Shown: piece by piece, positions 1 through 7,400 of the stretch
How positions within the stretch are numbered: the first letter of the stretch is position 1
Layout: the number at the start of each line of letters is the position of its first letter
Assembly (NCBI RefSeq): GCF_018130165.1
Contig: NZ_JAFCLZ010000003.1
Location: 248,001-312,000, forward strand
Direction of reading: 5' to 3'
Origin: Bradyrhizobium sp. JYMT SZCCT0180
Lineage (GTDB): Bacteria; Pseudomonadota; Alphaproteobacteria; Rhizobiales; Xanthobacteraceae
DNA: 64,000 bases
Notes under the pieces: model-generated
Told to the model about the DNA's origin: nothing
The model's input: the letters and a program-made list of their open reading frames with translations, nothing else
The model's database searches: none
Translations under genes and position numbers: made by a program

Positions 1-126
1 CGCATCCGTCTTCAGTTTGAACTCAGGCCCGGGGCCGGTCGCGCTGGCGGGCGCTGGCGTGGTGACGATGAGCAACAGCATACCTGCCAGCAGAAGCCCT
101 GTTCGTCGTAACCAACCGCCAGACAT
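1..126 (-). CDS. Secreted protein, N-terminal part only
   Basis: An ATG at position 126 opens a minus-strand frame that runs off the left edge of the window without a stop. The 42 visible residues are a typical Sec signal peptide: basic start (SGGWLRRTG), hydrophobic core (LLLAGMLLLIVTT) and an A-x-A type site (PAPASA), followed by a polar stretch (TGPGPEFKLKTDA). Only the export signal is visible, so no function can be given. It is divergent from epmA. Start and reading frame are likely but no strong ribosome binding site is seen. Confidence 0.55.
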   Translation of the reverse strand, partial: MSGGWLRRTGLLLAGMLLLIVTTPAPASATGPGPEFKLKTDA

Positions 127-407
127 GCGTGCATTCCGTTCCAATTTGCTGCCCATTGGACGCCCCAATGGGCGCGAGGTTCAGGGCGCAGCTTCAAGTT
201 CGCGGCGCCGATTGCGCGAATGGACAAGACGTGCGTCTTTCGACATGACAGACGGAACCGGATGCGGGGGTATCCGCGGTGTTTCCCGGCATGCCTGCTT
301 TCCAGCGGAGAAAATTGAGTAGTGTCAATGATATCCGGCGATATCCTGAACTTTTTCATCGGTTCATGCGCCGCTGCAGGCTCGCGCGCCGCTCAGGCTC
401 GTTGCTG

Positions 408-1460
408 ATGGCCGGGATCGACCAGCCATCGCCATGGTGGTCGCCGGCGCGGCATGCCGACCGGAAGCCGTTCCTGATGGCGCGGGCCGCGATCACGAAG
501 GGCTTGCGGGCCTGGTTCGACGAGCAGGGATTCGCCGAGGCGGAGACGGGCATCCTGCAGGTCTCGCCGGGCAATGAAACGCATCTGCATGCGCCCCAGA
601 CCGCACTGACCGGTGCAGACGGAACCCGCGCACAGCGCTATTTGAGGACTTCACCGGAGTTCGCGGCCAAGAAACTGCTCGCGGCGGGCGAAGACAAGAT
701 ATTCGAGTTTGCACGCGTGTTCCGCGACCGCGAGCGCGGCGATCTTCATTTGCCTGAATTCACCATGCTGGAATGGTACCGCGCCAACGCGGCATATGAC
801 GCCATTATGGCCGACACGATTGTGGTCATCGCCCATGCGGCGCAGGCGACGGGCATCGGGCAATTCTCGTTTCGCGGCCGCATCGCCGATCCCTTCACTG
901 AACCTGAATTGCTGACGGTCGCGACCGCGTTCGAGCGGTTCGCCGGGATCGACTTGCTGGCGACGGTCGCGGATGGCGAAGGGGATCGCCGGGCCCTCGC
1001 CGAGGCGTCAAAATCGCGGGTGCGGATTGCGGACGACGACACCTGGTCCGATATCTTCAGCAAGGTCCTGGTCGAGCATATCGAACCAAATCTCGGACAG
1101 GGGTGTTTGACGGTACTGTTTGAGTATCCGGTGCCGGAGGCAGCGCTGGCGCGCGCGAAGGCGTCCGATCCGCGTGTGGCCGAGCGGTTCGAGATCTACG
1201 CTTGCGGCGTCGAGCTTGCGAACGGATTTGGCGAATTGACCGATGCCGCCGAACAGCGCCGCCGTTTTGCGCAGGCGATGGACGAGAAAGCGCGGCGTTA
1301 CGGTGAGCGCTATCCGCTCGACGAGGATTTTCTGCAGGCGGTCGCCGTGATGCCGGAGGCCAGCGGTGTCGCGCTCGGTTTTGACCGGCTGGTGATGCTG
1401 GCAAGCGGTGCGCTCAGGGTGGATCAGGTGGTATGGACACCACCGGCGGGAGAAGCATGA
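408..1460 (+). CDS. epmA: EF-P lysine lysyltransferase (EpmA/GenX/PoxA)
   Basis: A class II lysyl-tRNA-synthetase-like enzyme that attaches beta-lysine to elongation factor P so that ribosomes can pass polyproline stretches. The 350-residue protein lacks the anticodon-binding domain of LysRS, as expected for this family. Visible features: WWSPARHADRKPFLMAR near the N-terminus, class II motif 2 (FARVFRDRERGDLHLPEF), and motif 3 near the end (GVALGFDRLVMLASG). The frame is open upstream to 279, with in-frame ATGs at 279 and 366. I prefer 408 because family similarity begins at SPWWSPARHADR; none of the starts has a good SD. It overlaps epmB by four bases (ATGA), so the two modification enzymes are translationally coupled. 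The efp gene is not in the window. Confidence 0.9.
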   Translation: MAGIDQPSPWWSPARHADRKPFLMARAAITKGLRAWFDEQGFAEAETGILQVSPGNETHLHAPQTALTGADGTRAQRYLRTSPEFAAKKLLAAGEDKIFEFARVFRDRERGDLHLPEFTMLEWYRANAAYDAIMADTIVVIAHAAQATGIGQFSFRGRIADPFTEPELLTVATAFERFAGIDLLATVADGEGDRRALAEASKSRVRIADDDTWSDIFSKVLVEHIEPNLGQGCLTVLFEYPVPEAALARAKASDPRVAERFEIYACGVELANGFGELTDAAEQRRRFAQAMDEKARRYGERYPLDEDFLQAVAVMPEASGVALGFDRLVMLASGALRVDQVVWTPPAGEA

Positions 1461-2548
1461 ACAGGATCGATCCGAAATTGGCGGCGACGTTGCGGCAACC
1501 GGCGGAACTCGTCGATTGCGGGCTGGCGCCGGCGGCTGAACTGGCCGATCTCGAACGGGTTGCGGCGCGCTACGCGATCGCGGTGACGCCGGATATCGCC
1601 GCGCTGATCGATAGCGAGGACCCAAACGACCCGATCGCGCGGCAGTTCGTTCCAAGCACGCTGGAACTGGTGCAGGAGGCCGGCGAGCGCGCCGATCCGA
1701 TCGGCGATGACGCCCATTCGCCGGTCGCCGGCATCGTCCATCGCTATCCGGATCGCGTGTTGTTCAAGCTGGTTCACGTTTGCGCGGTGTATTGCCGCTT
1801 CTGTTTTCGCCGCGAGATGGTGGGCCCCGGCAAGGCAACGGCGCTGTCGGACAGCGCCTATCGTGACGCGCTCGATTATATCGGTGGTCACCCGGAGATC
1901 TGGGAAGTCATCCTGACCGGCGGCGATCCCCTGATGCTGTCGCCGCGCCGGTTGGCCGAGATCATGGCCGATATCGCCGCCGTCGATCACGTCAAGATCA
2001 TCCGCCTTCACACCCGCGTGCCGGTCGCGGCTCCCGCGCGAATCAGCGACGAGATGGTCGCGGCATTGAAGGTTGGTGGCGCCACGACCTGGGTCGCGGT
2101 TCACGCCAACCATCCGCGCGAGCTGACCGCGGAGGCCCGCGCCGCTTGCGCCCGGCTCGTCGATGCCGGCATCCCCCTGGTGAGCCAGTCGGTGCTGCTC
2201 CGCGGTGTCAATGACGATGCGGCGACGCTGGAAGCCCTGATGCGGTCCTTCGTCGAATGCCGGATCAAGCCGTATTACCTGCACCATGGCGATCTCGCGC
2301 CGGGAACCGCACATCTTCGCACTACGATCGAGCAGGGGCAGGAATTGATGCGGGGCCTGCGCGGACGCGTTTCCGGGCTATGTCAGCCCGATTACGTGCT
2401 CGATATTCCCGGCGGCCACGGCAAGGCGCCGATCGGCCCGCATTATTTGTCGCATCCAAATTCCGGGGAACGTGAACTATCCTCGGAAGCGCGTTATCGT
2501 GTCGTCGATTATTGCGGTGACGTTCACCTCTATCCGCCGAAGCCATGA
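1457..2548 (+). CDS. epmB: EF-P (R)-beta-lysylation protein, lysine 2,3-aminomutase-like (EpmB)
   Basis: A radical SAM/PLP enzyme converting L-alpha-lysine to beta-lysine, the substrate that EpmA loads on EF-P. The 363-residue protein has the radical SAM cluster motif CX3CX2C (CAVYCRFCFRREMVG, around residue 110), then EVILTGGDPLMLSPRRL and VDHVKIIRLHTRVPV, all characteristic of the KamA/EpmB group. The C-terminal lysine-binding region is present (PDYVLDIPGGHGKAP). The start at 1457 lies inside the epmA stop (ATGA), which argues against the upstream in-frame ATG at 1433. Short length favours EpmB over a catabolic lysine aminomutase, as does its linkage to epmA. Confidence 0.9.
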   Translation: MNRIDPKLAATLRQPAELVDCGLAPAAELADLERVAARYAIAVTPDIAALIDSEDPNDPIARQFVPSTLELVQEAGERADPIGDDAHSPVAGIVHRYPDRVLFKLVHVCAVYCRFCFRREMVGPGKATALSDSAYRDALDYIGGHPEIWEVILTGGDPLMLSPRRLAEIMADIAAVDHVKIIRLHTRVPVAAPARISDEMVAALKVGGATTWVAVHANHPRELTAEARAACARLVDAGIPLVSQSVLLRGVNDDAATLEALMRSFVECRIKPYYLHHGDLAPGTAHLRTTIEQGQELMRGLRGRVSGLCQPDYVLDIPGGHGKAPIGPHYLSHPNSGERELSSEARYRVVDYCGDVHLYPPKP

Positions 2549-2555
2549 ACCGGCG

Positions 2556-2762
2556 ATGACGGATGGGGATGAGGGAGGGCAGAAGCCGCCGGAAGACGAG
2601 AGCAGCCGCGCCATCGAAAACGCGGTAATGCTGGCTTTCTTCGCGGTGCTGGTAGCGACCGGTATCTGGTTGCTCAGCACCATGGCCGATGTACGAAGGG
2701 CGCAGGATTGCGCGGCCCAGGGGCGTCGCAATTGTGGAACGATTGATGTTCCGGCGCGATAA
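2556..2762 (+). CDS. Small single-span membrane protein
   Basis: 68 residues: an acidic, polar N-terminus (DGDEGGQKPPEDESSRA), one clear hydrophobic span (AVMLAFFAVLVATGIWLL) and a short C-terminal tail with two cysteines (QDCAAQGRRNC). The start lies 7 nt after the epmB stop, so it is probably co-transcribed with epmA-epmB. The family is not recognised. The two C-terminal cysteines would lie outside the membrane on one side; topology cannot be decided. Confidence 0.65.
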   Translation: MTDGDEGGQKPPEDESSRAIENAVMLAFFAVLVATGIWLLSTMADVRRAQDCAAQGRRNCGTIDVPAR

Positions 2763-2787
2763 CCGGAATGAGAACGGGAGAACCAAA

Positions 2788-3027
2788 ATGCGAAAATTAA
2801 TCCTGTCGGTGGCGCTTCTGGTTCTGACCGGTAGTCCGGAGGTGTTCGCGCAAGGCTCGTCGGTGCCGAAAAATTCGGACAAAGTGATCCAGGCGCCGAT
2901 TGGTCATCGCCAGCCACGCGCCAGCGACGTTCCCGAACCGAAGAACATGAACGATCCGAACGATCCCCTGAGCAAGGAAAATGCCCTGCTGGATCGCAAG
3001 ATCAAGAGCATCTGCCGCGGCTGCTAG
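2788..3027 (+). CDS. Small secreted protein
   Basis: 79 residues preceded by GGGAG at about 8 nt. A signal peptide (MRKLILSVALLVLTGSPEVFAQG) is followed by a polar, Asn/Pro/Lys-rich region (VPEPKNMNDPNDPLSKENALLDRK) and a C-terminal CRGC. It follows the small membrane-protein gene by 25 nt on the same strand. The frame is open to 2689, but the SD and signal peptide fix the start at 2788. No recognised domain. Confidence 0.65.
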   Translation: MRKLILSVALLVLTGSPEVFAQGSSVPKNSDKVIQAPIGHRQPRASDVPEPKNMNDPNDPLSKENALLDRKIKSICRGC

Positions 3028-3142
3028 GCGGCGGTGCAAGGACCGCGCGCCCCAGAACCATGGTCCACGGCCTGACCGGCCAGAGTCCGCTTAATCGACT
3101 TGAGCAGACTCTGGCCGTAACGTTTTGTTCGAGTACGACTTC

Positions 3143-4228
3143 TTAAGCCGACCGTTCATTGAACGGCCGGCGTGCCAGGCTCCGTCTCGCCTCGACGGCG
3201 TCGGCCAGGACGTTGAGCGCCTGCACGGTGGTTTCCCAGTCGATGCAGCCGTCCGTGATGCTCTGACCATAGGTGAGCGGCTTGCCCGGCACGACATCCT
3301 GGCGGCCCGCGACGAGATTGCTCTCCATCATCACGCCCGTGATGCGTGTTTCACCAGCGGATATCTGCTGCGCGATGTCGGCCGCAACCAAGGGCTGGTT
3401 CTCGGGCTTCTTGCTGCTGTTGGCGTGGCTGGTGTCGATCATGATCCGCGGTGTCACGCCTGAACGGGTGAGTTCGGCCGAAGCGGCATCGACGCTGCCA
3501 GCGTCATAGTTCGGCTTGCTGCCGCCGCGCAGGATGATGTGGCAGTCATCATTGCCGGTCGTGGCGGCGATCGCCGAACGTCCGCCCTTGGTGACCGCCA
3601 TGAAATGGTGGGGATGCGACGCCGACTTCACGGCCTCGGCCGCGATGCGCACATTGCCGTCGGTCCCGTTCTTGAAGCCGACCGCGCAGGAAAGCCCGGA
3701 CGCGAGCTCGCGATGGATCTGGCTTTCCGTGGTTCGCGCGCCGATCGCCGCCCACGCCACCAGGTCGGCGATGTATTGCGGCGTCGTCATGTCGAGGAAT
3801 TCGGTGCCGGCCGGCAGACCAAGATTGTTCACCGCCGAAAGCACGTTGCGGGCGAGACGCAGGCCCCTGTTGATGTCGAAGCTGCCGTCGAGGCCGGGAT
3901 CGTTGATCAATCCCTTCCAGCCGACCGTCGTGCGCGGCTTCTCGAAATAGACCCGCATCACGATCTCGAGGCGGTCGGCCAGCCGCTCGCGCAGAGCGAC
4001 GAGGCGTTCGGCATAATCCACGGCCGCAGCGGGATCGTGCACCGAGCAGGGGCCGACAACGACCAGAAGCCGGTCATCGGTTCCGTTCAGGATCGCGTGG
4101 ATGGCGTTGCGTGCCGCCATCACGATGCGCGTGGCGGTCAAAGTGCGCGGTATCTCGCGCATGACCTCTTGCGGCGTCGTCAGCTCTTTCAGTTCGCTTA
4201 TTCGAAGATCGTCGGTGGTGCTCAACAC
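3143..4228 (-). CDS. aroG: 3-deoxy-7-phosphoheptulonate synthase, class I (AroF/G/H type)
   Basis: Catalyses the first step of the shikimate pathway, condensing PEP with erythrose 4-phosphate to DAHP. The 361-residue protein has class I signatures: LLVVVGPCSVHDP, MRVYFEKPRTTVGWKGLINDP, IGARTTESQIHRELASGLS and GFKNGTDGN. The frame is open to an ATG at 4264, but a GTG at 4228 has AGGAG 8 nt upstream (4237-4241) and the upstream ATG lies inside a terminator hairpin, so GTG is preferred. About 35 nt upstream on the same strand is an intrinsic terminator, and before that a leader ORF with clustered Tyr, Trp and Phe codons, so expression is probably set by ribosome-mediated attenuation. Which aromatic amino acid inhibits the enzyme cannot be read from sequence with certainty. 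Confidence 0.93.
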   Translation of the reverse strand: MLSTTDDLRISELKELTTPQEVMREIPRTLTATRIVMAARNAIHAILNGTDDRLLVVVGPCSVHDPAAAVDYAERLVALRERLADRLEIVMRVYFEKPRTTVGWKGLINDPGLDGSFDINRGLRLARNVLSAVNNLGLPAGTEFLDMTTPQYIADLVAWAAIGARTTESQIHRELASGLSCAVGFKNGTDGNVRIAAEAVKSASHPHHFMAVTKGGRSAIAATTGNDDCHIILRGGSKPNYDAGSVDAASAELTRSGVTPRIMIDTSHANSSKKPENQPLVAADIAQQISAGETRITGVMMESNLVAGRQDVVPGKPLTYGQSITDGCIDWETTVQALNVLADAVEARRSLARRPFNERSA

Positions 4229-4263
4229 GGCTCTGGCTCCTGTTTTGAAGAACCTGCCGGCCA

Positions 4264-4291
4264 ATAAAAAAGCCGCCAGGATTTGGCGGCT
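4264..4291 (-). terminator. Attenuator terminator before DAHP synthase
   Basis: On the minus strand an 8-bp perfect stem (AGCCGCCA with TGGCGGCT, loop AATCC) is followed directly by TTTTTT. It lies between the leader peptide stop (4316) and the aroG start (4228), so it ends transcription before the gene it controls. Its 5' arm can instead pair through CCGCCA with TGGCGG inside the leader coding region (4339-4344), which would form the antiterminator. Confidence 0.85.
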
Positions 4292-4315
4292 GTTCGGACT
4301 TTTTGCTGCAATTAT

Positions 4316-4396
4316 TTAGATTGCGCGTGATCCTCCCACCGCCAGCGAGCTGTCGAAGCTAAAATACCAATAGTTGCGGGTGGCGATCATGATCAT
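4316..4396 (-). CDS. Aromatic leader peptide controlling DAHP synthase
   Basis: A 26-codon ORF starting MIMIATRN and then running NYWYFSF: five aromatic codons (TAT, TGG, TAT, TTT, TTC) within six positions, 4355-4372. It ends with TAA at 4316, just before the terminator. Upstream of the aromatic run, CCACCCGC (4376-4383) can pair with GCGGTGG (4336-4342) downstream of it with one bulged base, giving the protector 1:2 hairpin. A ribosome stalled on the aromatic codons would cover segment 1 and free segment 2 to form the antiterminator. This is the classical amino-acid attenuator layout. A second in-frame ATG lies two codons in. The inferred promoter places +1 at or very near the first A, so the leader may be translated leaderless. 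No expression evidence is available. Confidence 0.75.
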   Translation of the reverse strand: MIMIATRNYWYFSFDSSLAVGGSRAI

Positions 4397-4403
4397 GGCC
4401 GGC

Positions 4404-4432
4404 TCTATAGCTCACGCATCGGGACTTGTCAT
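4404..4432 (-). promoter_or_regulatory. Candidate sigma70-type promoter for the leader-aroG transcript
   Basis: On the minus strand ATGACA (4427-4432) and TATAGA (4404-4409) are separated by 17 nt, giving matches of 5/6 and 4/6 to the consensus boxes. Seven nt separate the -10 box from the ATG of the leader ORF, so transcription would start at the A of that ATG. Confidence 0.5.
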
Positions 4433-4476
4433 CCCCCAATCGGCGGGGGAATTGGCTCGCGCGGCGCCAGCCCGTG

Positions 4477-5064
4477 TCAGGCCTTGCGCGCGGCGAGCGC
4501 CATGCCGACCAGCGACGCGCCGCCAAGCACCAGGTTGATCCCGACCAGGAGACCGATCGCCCATTCCGCTGAACCCGGAAGACCAGCAATGATCAGGAAC
4601 GAGATCAGGATGTCCATCAGTCCCGAGACCAGCAGCCAGGACCAGCGCCCGGACAATTCGCGGCGGTGCTCCAGCGCGTACATGATGGTGGTGACGCCTT
4701 CGACCAGGAAGTAGGCGCCGACGATGATGGTCAGCGTCAGCACGCCCTGCATCGGCCGCGCCAACAGCACGAGGCCGGCAAGCACGGCCAGCGCTGCGGA
4801 AAACAGCGACCACCAGAAGCCCGGCATCTGCCGGGCCCAGTAGGTGACGACCAGCCCGGCGATCCCGCTGATCAGGAACATCCAGCCCAAGAAGATTGCA
4901 ACCGCCAGGCTTGCCAGCGGCGGCACGATCATTGCGGCCAGGCCGAGCACCGCAAGCAGGATGCCTTCGAACAGGAAGGCTTTCCAATGCGTCTTCACGG
5001 CGGCGCCCATGTCGGACTGCAATTTGGCGATGTCCTTGGGAAGCCTATCTTGGGGAAGGGTCAT
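4477..5064 (-). CDS. HdeD family (DUF308) membrane protein
   Basis: 195 residues with about six hydrophobic spans and the internally repeated pattern of HdeD/DUF308 proteins (GILLAVLGLAAMIVPPLASL, FLISGIAGLVVTYWA, LAVLAGLVLLARPMQGVLTLT, YFLVEGVTTIMYALEHR). E. coli HdeD has a role in acid resistance; the function of this member is not known. The start at 5064 is preceded by GGGAGAGCTGTG, better than the upstream in-frame codon at 5085. Confidence 0.85.
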   Translation of the reverse strand: MTLPQDRLPKDIAKLQSDMGAAVKTHWKAFLFEGILLAVLGLAAMIVPPLASLAVAIFLGWMFLISGIAGLVVTYWARQMPGFWWSLFSAALAVLAGLVLLARPMQGVLTLTIIVGAYFLVEGVTTIMYALEHRRELSGRWSWLLVSGLMDILISFLIIAGLPGSAEWAIGLLVGINLVLGGASLVGMALAARKA

Positions 5065-5097
5065 CACAGCTCTCCCGGTACGCACGGGCCGATACTA

Positions 5098-5160
5098 GAG
5101 CGTTTTCGAGCGAACAGGAATGGTTGGCGCAAGGAATTGGCGCAAGGAAAACGCGTCCAA
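5098..5160. repeat. Dispersed GCGTTTTC...GAAAACGC repeat with internal tandem duplication
   Basis: The ends GCGTTTTCGAGCG and GGAAAACGCGT are inverted, as in an abundant intergenic repeat of this bacterial group. Inside, TTGGCGCAAGGAA occurs twice in tandem. A second, partial copy of the same outer sequence is at 15444-15483. Confidence 0.5.
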
Positions 5161-5174
5161 CTTTAGCTGACGCG

Positions 5175-6212
5175 CTAACCAGCCTCGCTCGCCGACGAAA
5201 AGCCCTCCGACGTCGTTCGCATCCGGTTCCGGCCAAAGACGTAGACAGCCGTGGTTGCGACCAGCAGCGCGAGGCCGAGCAGGATCGATGTGAAACCGAT
5301 CGGGATCAGCACCAGCGAGGCGTTGCGTTCCGGGTTGATGAACCAGTGGTGCAGCGAGGTCAGCAGGAACGACACGCCCGCAAAGCCGGCGCCGCCGCCC
5401 ACGACCAGTAGCGCCCACATCCGCCGCAACTGGCTCAGCCGCTCGCGCGCGATCTCGGTGCGCGGCGCGTGATGGCGGCCGACACGCCGCACCAGCCGCG
5501 CCGCAAATCCGATCGAGCTGAAGCCGATGATCAGGCTGGCCGTTCCCAGCAGCATCCGCGTGGTGGAGCCGAGATCGGGATGCTTTTGCAGAATCAGCAG
5601 CGGAAAATCGAACGCCGCATGCAACGCGACGGGCGCAAACAAGGCCAGCATCCAGCTCGAGATGCGGGCGAGGTCGCGATTGTGCCGGTTGGCACCGAGT
5701 GCGGTACCGGCGCGTGCGATCGCGATATAGGCGCCGGCGATGATGCCGAGCGCACCGTGGAACGGCACGGTGAGGACGCTGCGCAATGCCGCCAGCGATC
5801 GCCACATGTCGGCGTGCTGCACCAGGTAAGCGAGATTTTCGTAGGCTGCGAATCCGAGGCCCGCGGCCGCGCCGTAAACAACAGTGTCCATCGGATCGGC
5901 ATAGGTGCGGCGCTTCCACGACACTCCGATGATCACGAGCACCTTGACGATCTCCTCGGGCGCGGCAACGCCGAACACCGAGCGGAGCCCCTGGGTCATC
6001 CAGGGATTTCCGGGGACTGCGAGAATCGCGGCAAACGGCGCCCGTGCGATTCCGAGCAGCGAAATACTGGCCGCGCCGAGGACGAAGGCCATCCACACCC
6101 GGGCGGCCGGCCCGGGACGCTCGTCAGCGGCGATGACCAGCCACAGCAAAAGCAACGCGGGCGCGATCGCGGCGACGCCGATGACGGTCGGGAGGGATTG
6201 AAGCAGGAGCAT
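5175..6212 (-). CDS. PrsW family intramembrane metalloprotease
   Basis: 345 residues, mostly hydrophobic with about eight to ten spans. It contains the PrsW metal-site signatures: EE at APEEIVKVLVIIG (around residue 90), FHGALGIIAGAY and HAAFDFPLL. PrsW in Bacillus cleaves the anti-sigma factor RsiW; the substrate here is unknown. The start MLLLQSLPTVIG at 6212 is the only one before the hydrophobic core. It stands alone on the minus strand, divergent from the outer membrane protein gene across 277 bp in which I see no other gene. Confidence 0.85.
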   Translation of the reverse strand: MLLLQSLPTVIGVAAIAPALLLLWLVIAADERPGPAARVWMAFVLGAASISLLGIARAPFAAILAVPGNPWMTQGLRSVFGVAAPEEIVKVLVIIGVSWKRRTYADPMDTVVYGAAAGLGFAAYENLAYLVQHADMWRSLAALRSVLTVPFHGALGIIAGAYIAIARAGTALGANRHNRDLARISSWMLALFAPVALHAAFDFPLLILQKHPDLGSTTRMLLGTASLIIGFSSIGFAARLVRRVGRHHAPRTEIARERLSQLRRMWALLVVGGGAGFAGVSFLLTSLHHWFINPERNASLVLIPIGFTSILLGLALLVATTAVYVFGRNRMRTTSEGFSSASEAG

Positions 6213-6489
6213 TCAGGGGACTTTGTTCGAATGGATCGAAAATGGCCGTAAATTCAGCGCTTTGCAAGGAAGGCAAACGCGACTTGTTGTCGCCAAAGGC
6301 GAAGGGTACGGGCCGACTAACCGAGCGTTTGGAAATGGGTTTCCCAGCAATTCGGGAGCGGGCAGGGGCGTTGATCAGGGGAACTTCGAGCCCGACTCTT
6401 TCCTCCTGACTGTGACCGCCACGCCACAGCATTAACTGCGTAATTCCTCTACAACCATTGGCAGCAATTATCGCCCAAGGGGAATCAAC

Positions 6490-7266
6490 ATGAAGAAATT
6501 TGCACTGGGAATGCTTGCAGCTGTCGCGATGACCGGATCAGCTGTTGCGGCTGACATGGCTCCCCGTTACGCCAAGGCGCCGCCTCCGGCTCCGGTCGTG
6601 GTGTACAACTGGACCGGCTGCTACATCGGCGGCAACATCGGCGGCGGCTGGGCACGAACCACGCAGGATCGAGTCGGCATCGTCAACGTCGGACCGGTTG
6701 TTCCGGCCACCAATTACGGTGGGAGCGACGGTAGCGATTTTGTCGGCGGCGCTCAGATCGGCTGCGACTACCAGTTTGCTGGCAATTGGGTGCTCGGCAT
6801 CCAGGGCATGTACAACTACGCGCGCATCGACAGCTCGCATTTCCTGACGGCCTTCCCGACGTTCAGGTCGGATGTCAACACCAAGGACATCTTCACGGTA
6901 ACGGGCCGCCTGGGCTACCTGTTCACGCCCCAGTTGCTCGGCTACATCAAGGGTGGTGGCGCCTGGACCAAGACTGACTATGAGATCTTCCAGCCGGGTG
7001 GCGTGCTGCTGTCCGAAACCGCTTACGGCGTCAGCCGCAGTGGCTGGACCATCGGCGGCGGTCTCGAATGGATGTTCGCTCCGGGCTGGTCGGTGTTCGG
7101 CGAATACAACTACATGGATTTCGGTCACAAGGACGTCGTGTTTGCGACTGCGCCCGCCGCCGTCGGAAATCCCGACATCGTGCGGACGAAGCTGGAAGTT
7201 TCCACGGCACTGGTTGGCGTGAACTACAAGTTCAACTGGGGTGGCCCGGTCGTCGCAAGGTACTGA
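6490..7266 (+). CDS. Outer membrane beta-barrel protein (Omp25/RopB-like)
   Basis: 258 residues with a signal peptide ending AVAADMAPRYAKAPPPAPV, then the start of an 8-stranded barrel (YNWTGCYIGGNIGGGWA), alternating hydrophobic strands and a last strand with terminal aromatic residue (ALVGVNYKFNWGGPVVARY). The WTG-Y-G-GGG-W signature is typical of the abundant small outer membrane proteins of Rhizobiales. AAGGGG precedes the start. A strong terminator follows at 7321. Monocistronic. Confidence 0.9.
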   Translation: MKKFALGMLAAVAMTGSAVAADMAPRYAKAPPPAPVVVYNWTGCYIGGNIGGGWARTTQDRVGIVNVGPVVPATNYGGSDGSDFVGGAQIGCDYQFAGNWVLGIQGMYNYARIDSSHFLTAFPTFRSDVNTKDIFTVTGRLGYLFTPQLLGYIKGGGAWTKTDYEIFQPGGVLLSETAYGVSRSGWTIGGGLEWMFAPGWSVFGEYNYMDFGHKDVVFATAPAAVGNPDIVRTKLEVSTALVGVNYKFNWGGPVVARY

Positions 7267-7320
7267 GCCTTCAAGGACTGAGCCTGGTACCCGGTACTGA
7301 GTTCTTCCCGAGACTAATTA

Positions 7321-7350
7321 AAAGCCCCGGCATCGTCCGGGGCTTTTTTT
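7321..7350 (+). terminator. Intrinsic terminator of the outer membrane protein gene
   Basis: AGCCCCGG / CCGGGGCT stem with loop CATCGT, followed by seven T. It lies 55 nt after the stop codon. Confidence 0.9.
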
Positions 7351-7400
7351 GTTCGGGCAAACGCGCGGAGATCGCCGTTGGTCGACGCGCGGCGGCGCGC

